Assembly: GCF_000499785.1 (NCBI RefSeq)
Contig: NZ_HG726021.1
Span: 461,023-525,022, forward strand
Length of the DNA stretch: 64,000 nucleotides
Source: Bacteroides neonati
GTDB lineage: Bacteria > Bacteroidota > Bacteroidia > Bacteroidales > Bacteroidaceae
Direction of reading: 5' to 3'
The notes beneath the pieces were generated by a model. It did not search any database, was not told the origin of the DNA, and saw only the letters and a list, made by a program, of their open reading frames with translations. Shown piece after piece: positions 49,795 to 59,842 of this stretch. The translations under genes and the position numbers were made by a program. Within the stretch, counting starts at the first letter, position 1, and the number at the start of each line of letters is the position of its first letter.

Positions 49795-51201
49795 ATGAAA
49801 ACAATTCACTATACCACACACAGCAAACAGGTGCTGGGCGACTTGCACACACCGGTAAGCATTTACCTTAAGGTGCGCGATATGTATCCACAGTCGGCAT
49901 TGATGGAAAGTTCGGACTTTCATGCAGGCGAGAACTCAATGTCGTACATCGCCCTGTGTCCGTTGGCAAGTATCGGGGTAAACAGCGGACGGGTCACCAC
50001 TACACTGCCCGATGGCAGTTGTACGGAAGAGCCTCTTACCGATACGTTTACAGTAGAGAAAGCAATGAATGCATTTATCAACCGCTTTCGCGTAGAAGGT
50101 GACGACAAGAAGGTATGCGGCCTGTACGGCTATACCACATTCAATGCAGTGAAGTATTTCGAGCACATCGCAGTCAAAGAGAGCCACGACGAACAGAACG
50201 ATGCACCCGACCTGCTCTACCTATTATATAAGTATATACTCGTCTTCAACCATTTTAAAAATGAACTGACACTGGTAGAGATGCTCGGCGAAGGAGAGAC
50301 AAGCGGACTGAACCAACTGGAATCGGCCATTGAGAACCGGAACTTTGCTTCGTACAACTTCACTACTACCGCACCGGTAACAAGCACCATCAACGACGAA
50401 CAACACAAAGCAAACGTGCGTCGGGGCATCGCACATTGCTTACGTGGTGATGTCTTCCAAATCGTACTCTCCCGTCGTTTTATTCAACCCTTTGCCGGCG
50501 ATGACTTCAAGGTGTACCGAGCACTACGTAGCATCAACCCTTCGCCCTATCTGTTTTACTTTGACTTTGGCGGCTATCGCATCTTCGGTTCCTCACCCGA
50601 AACCCATTGTAAGATCGAAGGAAGCCGGGCATACATCGACCCGATTGCCGGAACAACCCGACGTACCGGCGATGCTCTCAAAGATAAAGCACTGACCGAA
50701 GCACTGCTGGCCGATCCAAAAGAGAATGCCGAACACGTAATGCTGGTAGACTTGGCACGCAACGACCTGAGCCGTAACTGCCACAACGTAGAGGTAGTGT
50801 TCTACAAAGAGCCTCAGTATTACAGCCACGTGATTCATCTGGTAAGCCGCGTGAGCGGAACACTCAACGAGAATGCCAATCCACTGAAGAGCTTCATCGA
50901 TACCTTCCCTGCCGGTACGTTGAGCGGTGCCCCCAAGGTAAGAGCCATGCAGCTGATCAGCGAAATAGAACCACACAACCGGGGTGCTTACGGAGGTTGC
51001 ATCGGATTCATCGGCCTCAACGGAGAGCTGAATCAAGCCATTACGATTCGTACATTCGTGAGCCGCAACAATGAATTATGGTTTCAGGCAGGTGGAGGCA
51101 TCGTTGCACACAGCCAAGATGAATATGAGTTACAGGAAGTCAACAACAAGCTGGGAGCGCTGAAGAAGGCAATAGACCTGGCCGAACAATTAAAGAATTA
51201 A
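49795..51201 (+). CDS. trpE: Anthranilate synthase component I
   Basis: A 468-residue chorismate-binding protein with IFGSSPETHCKIEGSRAYIDPIAGTTRRTGD, HVMLVDLARNDLSR and SGAPKVRAMQLISEIEPHNRGAYGGCIGF, the characteristic TrpE active-site blocks. With TrpG it makes anthranilate from chorismate. Starts 4 bases after trpB. Feedback site (LLES type) is seen only loosely, near residues 38-41 (MESS). Confidence 0.96.
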   Translation: MKTIHYTTHSKQVLGDLHTPVSIYLKVRDMYPQSALMESSDFHAGENSMSYIALCPLASIGVNSGRVTTTLPDGSCTEEPLTDTFTVEKAMNAFINRFRVEGDDKKVCGLYGYTTFNAVKYFEHIAVKESHDEQNDAPDLLYLLYKYILVFNHFKNELTLVEMLGEGETSGLNQLESAIENRNFASYNFTTTAPVTSTINDEQHKANVRRGIAHCLRGDVFQIVLSRRFIQPFAGDDFKVYRALRSINPSPYLFYFDFGGYRIFGSSPETHCKIEGSRAYIDPIAGTTRRTGDALKDKALTEALLADPKENAEHVMLVDLARNDLSRNCHNVEVVFYKEPQYYSHVIHLVSRVSGTLNENANPLKSFIDTFPAGTLSGAPKVRAMQLISEIEPHNRGAYGGCIGFIGLNGELNQAITIRTFVSRNNELWFQAGGGIVAHSQDEYELQEVNNKLGALKKAIDLAEQLKN

Positions 51202-51205
51202 AATT

Positions 51206-51772
51206 ATGAAGATACTATTAGTAGACAATTACGACTCTTTCACCTACAACCTGCTGCATGTAGTCAAAGAGTTGGGAGCAAACAACGTAGAGGTAGTCCG
51301 CAACGATCAGGTCGATCTGGACGACGTAGAGGGTTTCGATAAAATCATTCTTTCGCCCGGACCGGGCATCCCCGAAGAGGCAGGACTATTGCTACCTCTC
51401 ATTAAAAGATACGCACCTACCAAAAGCATACTCGGTGTATGCTTAGGGCATCAAGCCATAGGCGAGGCGTTTGGTGCACAACTCACTAACCTGAAAGAGG
51501 TGTGCCACGGCATACAGACTCCCATCTCCGTTAGTGGCGACGAAGCACTCTTTGCAGGGCTAGATGCCGAACTATTGGTCGGTCGTTATCACTCATGGGT
51601 GGTGAATAAGGAAGCTTTCCCCGACTGTTTAGAAGTGACAGCCATCAGCCGCGAGGGACAGATCATGGCGCTTCGTCACCGCACCTTCGACGTGCATGGT
51701 ATCCAGTTTCACCCCGAATCGGTATTAACACCGCAAGGCAAAATCATCATTCAAAACTTTTTGAACCTATGA
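51206..51772 (+). CDS. trpG: Anthranilate synthase component II (glutamine amidotransferase)
   Basis: A 188-residue class I amidotransferase. LSPGPGIPEEAG, nucleophile Cys79 (GVCLGHQAIGE), and the His-Glu pair in GIQFHPES near the C-terminus. Supplies ammonia to TrpE. Its stop overlaps trpD (ATGA). Confidence 0.96.
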   Translation: MKILLVDNYDSFTYNLLHVVKELGANNVEVVRNDQVDLDDVEGFDKIILSPGPGIPEEAGLLLPLIKRYAPTKSILGVCLGHQAIGEAFGAQLTNLKEVCHGIQTPISVSGDEALFAGLDAELLVGRYHSWVVNKEAFPDCLEVTAISREGQIMALRHRTFDVHGIQFHPESVLTPQGKIIIQNFLNL

Positions 51773-52764
51773 AACAAATTCTACATAAGCTCTTCGAGCA
51801 TCAATACCTGGGTCGCGACGAAGCACGCACCATCTTACAAAACATTGCTCAAGGGCGGTATAATGATGCACAGGTAGCCTCATTGATTACCGTATTCCTA
51901 ATGCGTAGTATCTCGGTAGAAGAACTTTGCGGCTTTCGGGATGCACTACTCGAAATGCGTATCCCGGTAGACTTGAGTGAATTTTCTCCCATCGACATTG
52001 TAGGAACAGGAGGCGACAGTAAGAATACGTTCAATATCTCGACCGCTGCCTGCTTTGTAGTGGCAGGAGCAGGCTTTCCGGTAGTGAAGCACGGCAATTA
52101 CGGAGCTACCTCGGTAAGTGGTGCAAGCAATGTAATGGAGCATCACGGAGTGCGGTTTACGAGCAACATAGACCAATTACGACACTCCATGGAGCAGTGT
52201 AACATCGCTTATCTGCATGCCCCTCTCTTCAATCCGGCACTAAAGGCAGTAGCTCCGGTGCGTAAATCATTGGCTGTTCGCACGTTCTTCAACATGCTGG
52301 GACCGTTGGTAAATCCGGCACTGCCCACGTATCAACTACTGGGCGTATATAACCTGCCATTGCTTCGTTTATATAGCTATACATTTCAGGAAAGTGACAC
52401 AAGGTTTGCCGTAGTGCACAGCCTCGACGGATACGATGAAATATCACTGACCGGTGAGTTTAAAGTAGCTACAAGCGAAAACGAGAAGATCTATACGCCG
52501 GAGAGTTTAGGATTCGAACGTTGCCCGGAAGCATCGCTTGACGGCGGCAACAGCATTGAAGAGGCAGCTACCATCTTCGACCGCGTGATGAAAGGTACAG
52601 CTACTCCCGCACAGACTAATGCAGTAGTAGTCAATGCAGCCTTTGCCATCCAGGTAATCTGTCCGGAGAAACCCATAGCAGCATGCATCGCCTTGGCTCA
52701 AGAATCACTAGACAGTGGTGCTGCCATACGCACTTTGAAACGGTTTATCGAACTCAATTCTTAA
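51769..52764 (+). CDS. trpD: Anthranilate phosphoribosyltransferase
   Basis: A 331-residue TrpD, with GTGGDSKNTFNIST (phosphoribosyl pyrophosphate site), VVKHGNYGATSVSGASNVMEHHG and KAVAPVRKSLAVRTFFNMLGPLVNPA. Transfers phosphoribose to anthranilate. Confidence 0.96.
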   Translation: MKQILHKLFEHQYLGRDEARTILQNIAQGRYNDAQVASLITVFLMRSISVEELCGFRDALLEMRIPVDLSEFSPIDIVGTGGDSKNTFNISTAACFVVAGAGFPVVKHGNYGATSVSGASNVMEHHGVRFTSNIDQLRHSMEQCNIAYLHAPLFNPALKAVAPVRKSLAVRTFFNMLGPLVNPALPTYQLLGVYNLPLLRLYSYTFQESDTRFAVVHSLDGYDEISLTGEFKVATSENEKIYTPESLGFERCPEASLDGGNSIEEAATIFDRVMKGTATPAQTNAVVVNAAFAIQVICPEKPIAACIALAQESLDSGAAIRTLKRFIELNS

Positions 52765-52792
52765 CCCCTTCACCCTATGCTCATTCTTTAAT

Positions 52793-53581
52793 ATGAAAGA
52801 TATATTATCAGAAATCATTGCCAATAAACGCTGTGAAGTAGCGTTTCAAAAGCAAACCATCTCATTGGAACAATTGCAGGAGACCCTCGGCGATCTGACT
52901 CCCACTCGTTCCATGAAAAAAGCATTGACCCATTCGGAAAGTGGCATTATCGCTGAGTTTAAACGTCGCTCACCCTCCAAAGGATGGATACGGGAAGAGG
53001 CACTTCCGGAAGTGATTGTACCGGCCTATGCAACGGCAGGTGCAGCAGCTCTCTCTATCCTCACAGACGAGAAGTTCTTCGGTGGTTCTTTGCGCGATAT
53101 ACGTACCGCTCGCCCCTTGGTCGATCTGCCCATCATCCGCAAAGAGTTTATCATCGACACCTACCAACTTTATCAGGCACGCCTTATCGGAGCCGATGCC
53201 GTATTGCTGATTGCTGCTGCCCTATCTCCCGAACAATGTAATGAACTAACCGCACAGGCTCATGCGTTGGGTATGGAGGTATTGCTCGAACTCCATTCTT
53301 CGGAAGAACTGTCGTATATCTCCAAAGAGACGGATATGATCGGAATTAACAACCGCAATCTAGGCAGTTTTCATACCGATATAGAGAATTCCTTCCGGTT
53401 GGCAGAACTATTGCCAAAAGAGTCGATATGGGTATCCGAAAGTGGCATATCATCGCCCGAAACAGTGATACGACTACGGGAAGCCGGTTTTAAAGGCTTT
53501 CTTATTGGCGAAACATTTATGCGCAAGCATGAACCCGGCGAGATGCTTCATCAGTTTATCCACTCAATAGAAAACAGCTAA
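52793..53581 (+). CDS. trpC: Indole-3-glycerol phosphate synthase
   Basis: A 262-residue (beta-alpha)8 barrel. IIAEFKRRSPSKGWI and ALSILTDEKFFGGS with IIRKEFIIDTYQLYQARLIGADAVLLI, and IGINNRNLGSF. Forms indole-glycerol phosphate. Separate from TrpF, the usual state in this group. Confidence 0.96.
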   Translation: MKDILSEIIANKRCEVAFQKQTISLEQLQETLGDLTPTRSMKKALTHSESGIIAEFKRRSPSKGWIREEALPEVIVPAYATAGAAALSILTDEKFFGGSLRDIRTARPLVDLPIIRKEFIIDTYQLYQARLIGADAVLLIAAALSPEQCNELTAQAHALGMEVLLELHSSEELSYISKETDMIGINNRNLGSFHTDIENSFRLAELLPKESIWVSESGISSPETVIRLREAGFKGFLIGETFMRKHEPGEMLHQFIHSIENS

Positions 53582-53588
53582 GCAGCCT

Positions 53589-54209
53589 ATGAAAAAGCTA
53601 ATCAAAGTATGCGGTATGCGTGAAGCAGAGAACATCAGAGCAGTAGAGGCACTGGGCATTGATATGATGGGATTTATCTTCTATCCCAAGTCTCCCCGTT
53701 TTGTCGATGAGCTGCCCTGCTATTTGCCTTCGCAAGCTCATCGCGTTGGGGTATTTGTGAATGAAGAGAAGCAAACCGTACGAACCTATGCCGACCGATA
53801 TGATTTAAACTATATACAATTGCATGGGCAAGAGTCTCCCGAGTATTGCAAGTCATTGAAAGCAAACGGAGCTAAGCTGATCAAAGTATTCTCCATTGCC
53901 CGAAGCAAAGATTTGCAAGGTATCGAAGCCTACGATGGAATCTGTGACTATGTACTTTTTGACACCAAATGCGAACAGTACGGCGGATCGGGCGAACAGT
54001 TTGACTGGGAAGTATTAAAGGACTATCGAGGCATTACTCCTTTTCTGCTAAGTGGAGGCATTCATGCATTCAGTGCCCCTGCGTTGAATGTGTTTCAGCA
54101 TCCGCTTTTGGCAGGATTCGACATCAACAGCCGATTCGAGCTTCGACCGGGACTGAAGGATGTAGCACGCATCAAGGCTTTTCTTACCGATTTAAATAGA
54201 AACGAATAA
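53589..54209 (+). CDS. trpF: Phosphoribosylanthranilate isomerase
   Basis: A 206-residue barrel with KVCGMREAENIRAVEALGIDMMGFIFYPKSPRFV and the phosphate-binding end LLSGGI plus AGFDINSRFELRPGLKD. Starts 7 bases after trpC. Confidence 0.95.
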   Translation: MKKLIKVCGMREAENIRAVEALGIDMMGFIFYPKSPRFVDELPCYLPSQAHRVGVFVNEEKQTVRTYADRYDLNYIQLHGQESPEYCKSLKANGAKLIKVFSIARSKDLQGIEAYDGICDYVLFDTKCEQYGGSGEQFDWEVLKDYRGITPFLLSGGIHAFSAPALNVFQHPLLAGFDINSRFELRPGLKDVARIKAFLTDLNRNE

Positions 54210-54223
54210 AAAAGAATATATCC

Positions 54224-54997
54224 ATGAATCGAATTAATCAATTATTTAGCAATCAACCCAAGGATTTACTATCAATCTATTTCTGTGCCGGCGCTCCTAC
54301 ACTGGAGGGAACAACCGACGTCATCCGCAGTTTGGAACGCCACGGTGTAAATATGATTGAGATAGGCATCCCTTTCAGCGATCCAATGGCCGATGGAGTC
54401 GTTATTCAGCAAGCTGCCAATCAAGCGTTGCGCAATGGAATGTCTCTTAAGCTCCTTTTCAGTCAACTAGCCGACATTCGGACGGAGGTTAGCATCCCAC
54501 TCGTTCTAATGGGCTACCTTAATCCAATCATGCAATTTGGATTCGAAAACTTCTGCAAAGAGTGCCATAACTGCGGCATAGATGGGGTGATCATCCCCGA
54601 TCTGCCCTTTAAAGACTATCAGGAGACGTATCGCCCCATAGCCGAACAATATGACGTTAAAGTGATTATGCTCATCACTCCCGAAACAAGCGAAGAGCGT
54701 ATCCGACAGATTGATGCACATACCGACGGATTTATCTACATGGTTTCTTCGGCAGCAACTACAGGAGCACAACAGGACTTCAGTTTGCAAAAACGTAATT
54801 ACTTTAAAAAGATTGCGGAGATGAACTTAAAAAATCCACTCATGATAGGCTTCGGCATATCCAACAGAGAAACCTTCACTGCTGCTTGTGAGTATGCATC
54901 GGGGGCTATCATCGGCAGCCGGTTCGTTGCCCTGCTCGAAGAAGAGAAATGCGCAGAAAAAGCCGTTCTACAGTTAAAAACAATGATTGGGAAATAA
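54224..54997 (+). CDS. trpA: Tryptophan synthase alpha subunit
   Basis: A 257-residue barrel. MIEIGIPFSDPMADGVVIQQA carries the catalytic Glu and Asp; GVIIPDLPF and GFGISNRETF complete the active site. Last gene of the operon; cleaves indole-glycerol phosphate and channels indole to TrpB. Confidence 0.96.
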   Translation: MNRINQLFSNQPKDLLSIYFCAGAPTLEGTTDVIRSLERHGVNMIEIGIPFSDPMADGVVIQQAANQALRNGMSLKLLFSQLADIRTEVSIPLVLMGYLNPIMQFGFENFCKECHNCGIDGVIIPDLPFKDYQETYRPIAEQYDVKVIMLITPETSEERIRQIDAHTDGFIYMVSSAATTGAQQDFSLQKRNYFKKIAEMNLKNPLMIGFGISNRETFTAACEYASGAIIGSRFVALLEEEKCAEKAVLQLKTMIGK

Positions 54998-55118
54998 ACC
55001 TATTTGTGGTTAATTGAAAGTAATCGTTGGTGAATTCGTAAAAAATTAATCAATGACCATTTTCCGTTAACCACTAATTTTTGTATCTTTGCTGCTGAAT
55101 TAACAAAAAAATCAACTT

Positions 55119-56165
55119 ATGATAGCAGCTACACCCTCCGTTTTGTTAATCTATACCGGTGGAACTATCGGAATGATAGAAAACCCGGAAACCGGTGCTT
55201 TAGAAAACTTCAACTTTGAACGACTGCTGAAGTACGTGCCGGAACTAAAAAGATTTAACTGCCATTTATCTGCCGAACAGTTCGATCCGCCGATTGACTC
55301 CTCGGACATGGAACCCCGCTATTGGGCCAAATTAGTAGAAATTATCGACTCGCATTATGACCATGTAGACGGCTTTGTCATCCTTCATGGTACCGATACA
55401 ATGGCCTATACAGCATCTGCCCTAAGCTTTATGCTCGAGAACCTGAGCAAACCGGTGATTCTTACCGGATCGCAACTCCCAATCGGTATGCTTCGTACCG
55501 ATGGTAAAGAAAACCTGATCACCTCAATCGAAATAGCTGCCGCCAAGAACCCTGATGGAACTGCTATTGTACCCGAAGTGTGTATCTTCTTCGAGAATCA
55601 CCTGATGCGCGGCAACCGAACGACCAAAATAAATGCCGAAAACTTCAATGCCTTCCGCTCATTCAACTATCCCCCACTGGCACGGGCAGGTATCCATATT
55701 AAATACGAACCGGGACGCATCCGACAACCCGAAACGTCCAAACCTCTAAAGCCACATTATTTATTCGATACCAATGTCGTTATTTTGACACTATTTCCAG
55801 GTATTCAAGAAGGTATTATTGCCTCGCTGCTTCATGTACCCGGTCTGAAAGCTGTCGTAATGAAAACCTTCGGTTCGGGTAATGCACCACAAAAGCCTTG
55901 GTTTATTCAGCAACTAAAAGATGCAACCGACCGTGGTATTATCCTAGTCAACATCACGCAATGTTCGTCTGGAGCAGTAGAGATGGAACGCTATGAAACG
56001 GGCATTCAACTGTTGCAAGCAGGAGTTATCAGCGGATATGACAGCACGCCCGAGTGTGCCGTTACGAAACTAATGTTTCTTTTGGGACATGGATTAAGTA
56101 ATCAGGAAGTAAGAGAAAAAATGAACTCCTGCTTGATAGGAGAAATTACTAAAACAACGTTATAG
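55119..56165 (+). CDS. ansA: Type I L-asparaginase
   Basis: A 348-residue cytosolic asparaginase: VLLIYTGGTIGMIENP (Thr of the TGGTIG site), VILHGTDTMAYTASALSFML and GSQLPIGMLRTDGKENL. No signal peptide, fitting type I. TATCTTTG at 55084-55091 is the probable -7 element; the -33 is weak. Confidence 0.92.
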   Translation: MIAATPSVLLIYTGGTIGMIENPETGALENFNFERLLKYVPELKRFNCHLSAEQFDPPIDSSDMEPRYWAKLVEIIDSHYDHVDGFVILHGTDTMAYTASALSFMLENLSKPVILTGSQLPIGMLRTDGKENLITSIEIAAAKNPDGTAIVPEVCIFFENHLMRGNRTTKINAENFNAFRSFNYPPLARAGIHIKYEPGRIRQPETSKPLKPHYLFDTNVVILTLFPGIQEGIIASLLHVPGLKAVVMKTFGSGNAPQKPWFIQQLKDATDRGIILVNITQCSSGAVEMERYETGIQLLQAGVISGYDSTPECAVTKLMFLLGHGLSNQEVREKMNSCLIGEITKTTL

Positions 56166-56203
56166 AAGCACTTTCAGAGTAATATGGAATTTAAGATATT
56201 CGG

Positions 56204-56245
56204 ACAACAGAGATATACTAAATTAGTATATCTCTGTTGTTTTTA
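56204..56245 (+). terminator. Intrinsic terminator after asparaginase
   Basis: A very long palindrome with 18-base arms around a single A (56204-56221 with 56223-56240, outer ACAACAGAG/CTCTGTTGT), then TTTTTATTT. Confidence 0.88.
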
Positions 56246-56515
56246 TTTATAAAGAGACCGGTAATAATCCAAAACAGAAAATACAACTTTACATATTTAC
56301 AATGTCTTTTTTCGCCAAAATTTTAATATTCTATCTAATTAATAAGCAAACAGATAAACAATTTAACTTTAAATCTGTTTATTAGTTGACACATCTGTTC
56401 AATCTGTCATAAATAAAGTTAAAACGATTAAGATTAATCAACTTAACATACACAGCTACAGGAAATAAACATAAATTTGCAACAAATATAAATCAGAACA
56501 AGTAAATCCTAATTT
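56246..56515 (+). promoter_or_regulatory. Upstream region of the LruC lipoprotein gene
   Basis: About 270 AT-rich bases without a gene. TAAATTTG (56472-56479) matches the -7 element of a promoter for the next gene; the -33 is not clear. Long T/A tracts are typical of upstream regions in this group. Confidence 0.4.
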
Positions 56516-58741
56516 ATGAGACTAATTTTTAATAAAACATTGGCAGTTTCATTCATCGCACTCGCGTCAATAACGACAAGTTGCATCGAGAATGACAAGG
56601 ATCTTTATGATCCTAATTACAAATTAGAGAACCCTCTAAAATTAATAGCTCCTCCCGATTTTGATGCTACCACAACAAAAGCTGCTTCGGTTAACATTGA
56701 AGTTAACGACGAATTTGCAGGGCAGTATTATTACTTGGTCGAAGTATTTGATAAGAATCCACTCTTTGACGAGAGTGCCAATGCCTTAACCAAAGGTGTT
56801 GCTAAAAAAGGCGAACCCTATTCAAGTCCCATTACTTATCTAAAAGGGCAAAAAGGTCTGTATATTCAGCAAACAGACCCCAGAGGCCGAAAAGAAGTAA
56901 TATATACAGAGATTCCTTCCTCAAACAATTCGATACAATGCAGTTTTGTCGAAAACAAAACAGTGATTCCCCAATCCAGAGCAGCAGTCTCGTCAAGAGC
57001 CGGCAGCAATATTGAAGTACCGAACTACGAAAGTATTCCGGCAAATGCTATCGAAATAGACAAAAGTGATATTATTATCAAGAGCAATACCACCTATAAA
57101 ATAACCCAAAATTATACTGGTACGTTTCAACACTGGGGAGTAAGTAATGCCAAGCTCTACGTATCGGGTACATGGACTCTTGATAATTTTAAAGTTGAAT
57201 CAGGCTTAGAGATCATTGTCATGAATGGAGGCAAGATCATTGCCAAGAATTTAAGTTTAGTCGGTTCGAGCGGATTATCCATCATGAAAGGTGGTGAGGC
57301 AACAATCAGCAACCAGTTTAATTTGGCAAATTTAAACAAGATCTATAATTTGAACAAACTGACAATAGGTAGCACATCAGACAATCCCGGCTTATTTTAT
57401 AATGGAGATAATGCAGTACTGAATATAGAAAACTTTACGTTGGGCGGTGCCAACTACTATAACGAAGGTATCATCAATGCCAAAGTGATGAAAACAGACT
57501 GGGGATCGACATTGAGAAATAACTGTCAGATCAATGTAGAGCAAGAGTTTCAGTTTAACGAAGGGACACTTATTCAGGAAAAAGGAGCGATTATGGCACA
57601 CACCATGCAGTTTAACAACACTAAGATAGAGTTAAACAATGGATCGATGCTAAAAGCGAGCCAGGCAATGAATTTGCACTCAGGATGCACAATCAGTAGT
57701 GACAAAGCATCCAACACATCGTTAATTAAATCTCCTGTTGTAAATTTCTCATGGAATATCACTTATAGCGGAAACCTAATTATCGAAACGGATTCGCACC
57801 CCACACAAGCCGGTTCTTACCAATTGCTTGATGGTGCTAAAATGAGTAAATACAATGGATCTGCAATTACAATCATCACCTGCGCAGGAGAAGTAAACAC
57901 TCCCGAAGGAGGCACTCCACCACAGGAGCCGGGTCCTATCGAGATTAAAGATAACTATGTATATACCTATGCATTTGAAGATCAGTGGCCCATTTATGGC
58001 GACTATGATATGAATGATATTGTATTACGTATCAGTAACGTCAAACTAAGTAAGAAAGGAAAGTACATATCGGAACTAGATTTCGACTATGAGATTATGG
58101 CTGTGGGCGCATTCAATAATATCTCCATGGGATTGCAGTTGGATGGCATCAACCCCGCATATATTGATGAAATCGACTATAGTAATAGCAGTAATTTAGG
58201 GTTAGACTTCTTTGATATCAAGACCAATGGAGTTGAGAATAATCAAAAAATAGCCAATATACCCTTGTTCTATAATGCACATAAAGTGTTTGATGACAAA
58301 TCGTCGACGCCTTCTTATATTAACACCGTAAAGACTCAAGGGCACAGACAAACTCAAAAGATTAAGGTTGAAGTCGAGTTTAAGAACAATTCGGTCAGTT
58401 CATTAACAATGAGCGATTTTAATCTATTTATCATTACTGAAAACAAAAAAGAAGATAGAAAAGAGATCCACCTGCCCGGGTACAAGCCAACCGATCTGGC
58501 AACAACATTCTATTTCGGCAAAAACAACGACTGTTCACTCACTAAGAAATATTATGTGAGCGACGAAAATTTAGGCTGGGGTATTCTTGTTGCCGAACCA
58601 AAAGCAGCAACACTCTGGAGATGGCCTTCTGAGAAAAATATGATCAAAGAAGCTTATCCCGAGTTTGCCGAATGGGTTATTTCGGGAGGTAAAGACAAGC
58701 TAGAATGGTACCAAAACTGGAATAATGACTTGGTTTACTAA
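56516..58741 (+). CDS. LruC domain lipoprotein (DUF4842 type)
   Basis: A 741-residue secreted lipoprotein. Lipobox SITTSC with Cys23 at the end of the signal peptide. Residues about 150-430 form a beta-helix-like array (NNGSML, IMKGGEATIS and similar repeats). The C-terminal LruC/DUF4842 domain has YAFEDQWPIYGDYDMNDIVLRI and AEPKAATLWRWPSEKNMIKEAYPEFAEWVISGG. Such proteins are exported to the cell surface in Bacteroidota; function is unknown. Confidence 0.82.
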   Translation: MRLIFNKTLAVSFIALASITTSCIENDKDLYDPNYKLENPLKLIAPPDFDATTTKAASVNIEVNDEFAGQYYYLVEVFDKNPLFDESANALTKGVAKKGEPYSSPITYLKGQKGLYIQQTDPRGRKEVIYTEIPSSNNSIQCSFVENKTVIPQSRAAVSSRAGSNIEVPNYESIPANAIEIDKSDIIIKSNTTYKITQNYTGTFQHWGVSNAKLYVSGTWTLDNFKVESGLEIIVMNGGKIIAKNLSLVGSSGLSIMKGGEATISNQFNLANLNKIYNLNKLTIGSTSDNPGLFYNGDNAVLNIENFTLGGANYYNEGIINAKVMKTDWGSTLRNNCQINVEQEFQFNEGTLIQEKGAIMAHTMQFNNTKIELNNGSMLKASQAMNLHSGCTISSDKASNTSLIKSPVVNFSWNITYSGNLIIETDSHPTQAGSYQLLDGAKMSKYNGSAITIITCAGEVNTPEGGTPPQEPGPIEIKDNYVYTYAFEDQWPIYGDYDMNDIVLRISNVKLSKKGKYISELDFDYEIMAVGAFNNISMGLQLDGINPAYIDEIDYSNSSNLGLDFFDIKTNGVENNQKIANIPLFYNAHKVFDDKSSTPSYINTVKTQGHRQTQKIKVEVEFKNNSVSSLTMSDFNLFIITENKKEDRKEIHLPGYKPTDLATTFYFGKNNDCSLTKKYYVSDENLGWGILVAEPKAATLWRWPSEKNMIKEAYPEFAEWVISGGKDKLEWYQNWNNDLVY

Positions 58742-58757
58742 CTACAAATAAATAATA

Positions 58758-58796
58758 GAAACGGCTTGAAACCATTGTTTTCAAGCCGTTTCTATG
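58758..58796 (+). terminator. Intrinsic terminator after the LruC gene
   Basis: Perfect 14-base arms (58758-58771 with 58779-58792, core ACGGCTTGAAA/TTTCAAGCCGT) with a 7-base loop; T-rich downstream. Confidence 0.8.
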
Positions 58797-58930
58797 TTTA
58801 GAAAAGTCCCTTCTTATCAAAAAAAGAAAATTAGTTTCATTTTAGAATACACTTATAAGAATATTCTATATATTTGTGCATAATAAGAAAATTAATATAA
58901 AATAATTAATATATAAAGATCAATAATAGC

Positions 58931-59296
58931 ATGAAGAAACAAGTATTGCTCGTGGATGATAAATCAACCATTGCTAAAGTAATCTCGGTATACCTGGGAA
59001 AGGATTATGACTTCATATATTTTGAGAACCCCATCAAAGCAATTGAGTGGCTTCACGAAGGCAATTTTCCAGACTTAATAATTTCAGATATACGCATGCC
59101 TGAAATGATGGGAGACGAGTTTCTGCATTATATGAAAAACAATGAACTTTTCAAAAACATCCCCATTGTTATGTTGTCAAGCGAAGACAGTACCTCCGAA
59201 AGAATTCGCTTATTGGAAGAAGGAGCAGAAGATTATATTTTGAAACCCTTCAACCCGATGGAACTTAAAATTCGCATCAAAAAAATTATTGACTAA
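58931..59296 (+). CDS. Single-domain response regulator
   Basis: A 121-residue CheY-like receiver. Phospho-acceptor Asp53 (IISDIRMP), acidic pair at Asp9-Asp10 (LLVDDKS), conserved Ser/Thr at about 83-84 (MLSSED) and Lys105 (LKPFNP). No output domain. Next to the sugar transferase with its own receiver-like N-terminus, it probably controls exopolysaccharide production through protein contact. Confidence 0.88.
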   Translation: MKKQVLLVDDKSTIAKVISVYLGKDYDFIYFENPIKAIEWLHEGNFPDLIISDIRMPEMMGDEFLHYMKNNELFKNIPIVMLSSEDSTSERIRLLEEGAEDYILKPFNPMELKIRIKKIID

Positions 59297-59842
59297 ACCA
59301 TAGACTTTCTCATGCAATATCTCATCTATATTGGACGGCATAAGCAAACCATCGAACATTTTTCAACGATGACAAAAGACATGTTCTGTGCCGTTCCGAA
59401 TTATCTGAGCGCAACACATTTATTGGATAAGATCAAGGAAAAGTACGATGTGGTACTTTTCTATGAGCATGTGGTAGCACATAAAGACATTGTTGATATC
59501 CAATATCTACGAAAGAGATATCCTAGCGTATATATGGTATTGGTCACCGAACTATTAACAGCAGAAGAAAAAATTAATTACCTGAGAGCAGGAATCAATA
59601 ATACAATCTCATTCAGTGCCCCTCCATCAGCAATCGACGAAATGATTGCTTTTTTAGAGAAAAGAAAGCAGCAAAAGATCAATGAGATTCAGGAGAAAGG
59701 AAGCAAAACGCAACCTTTCAAGCTGCCCTTATGGAAAAGAATATTCGATATTCTTTTTGCAAGCGCATCTTTAGTTTGGCTATCTCCTCTCTGGATACTT
59801 GCAGCCATTGCCATCCGTATAGAAAGTAAAGGTGCTATTATA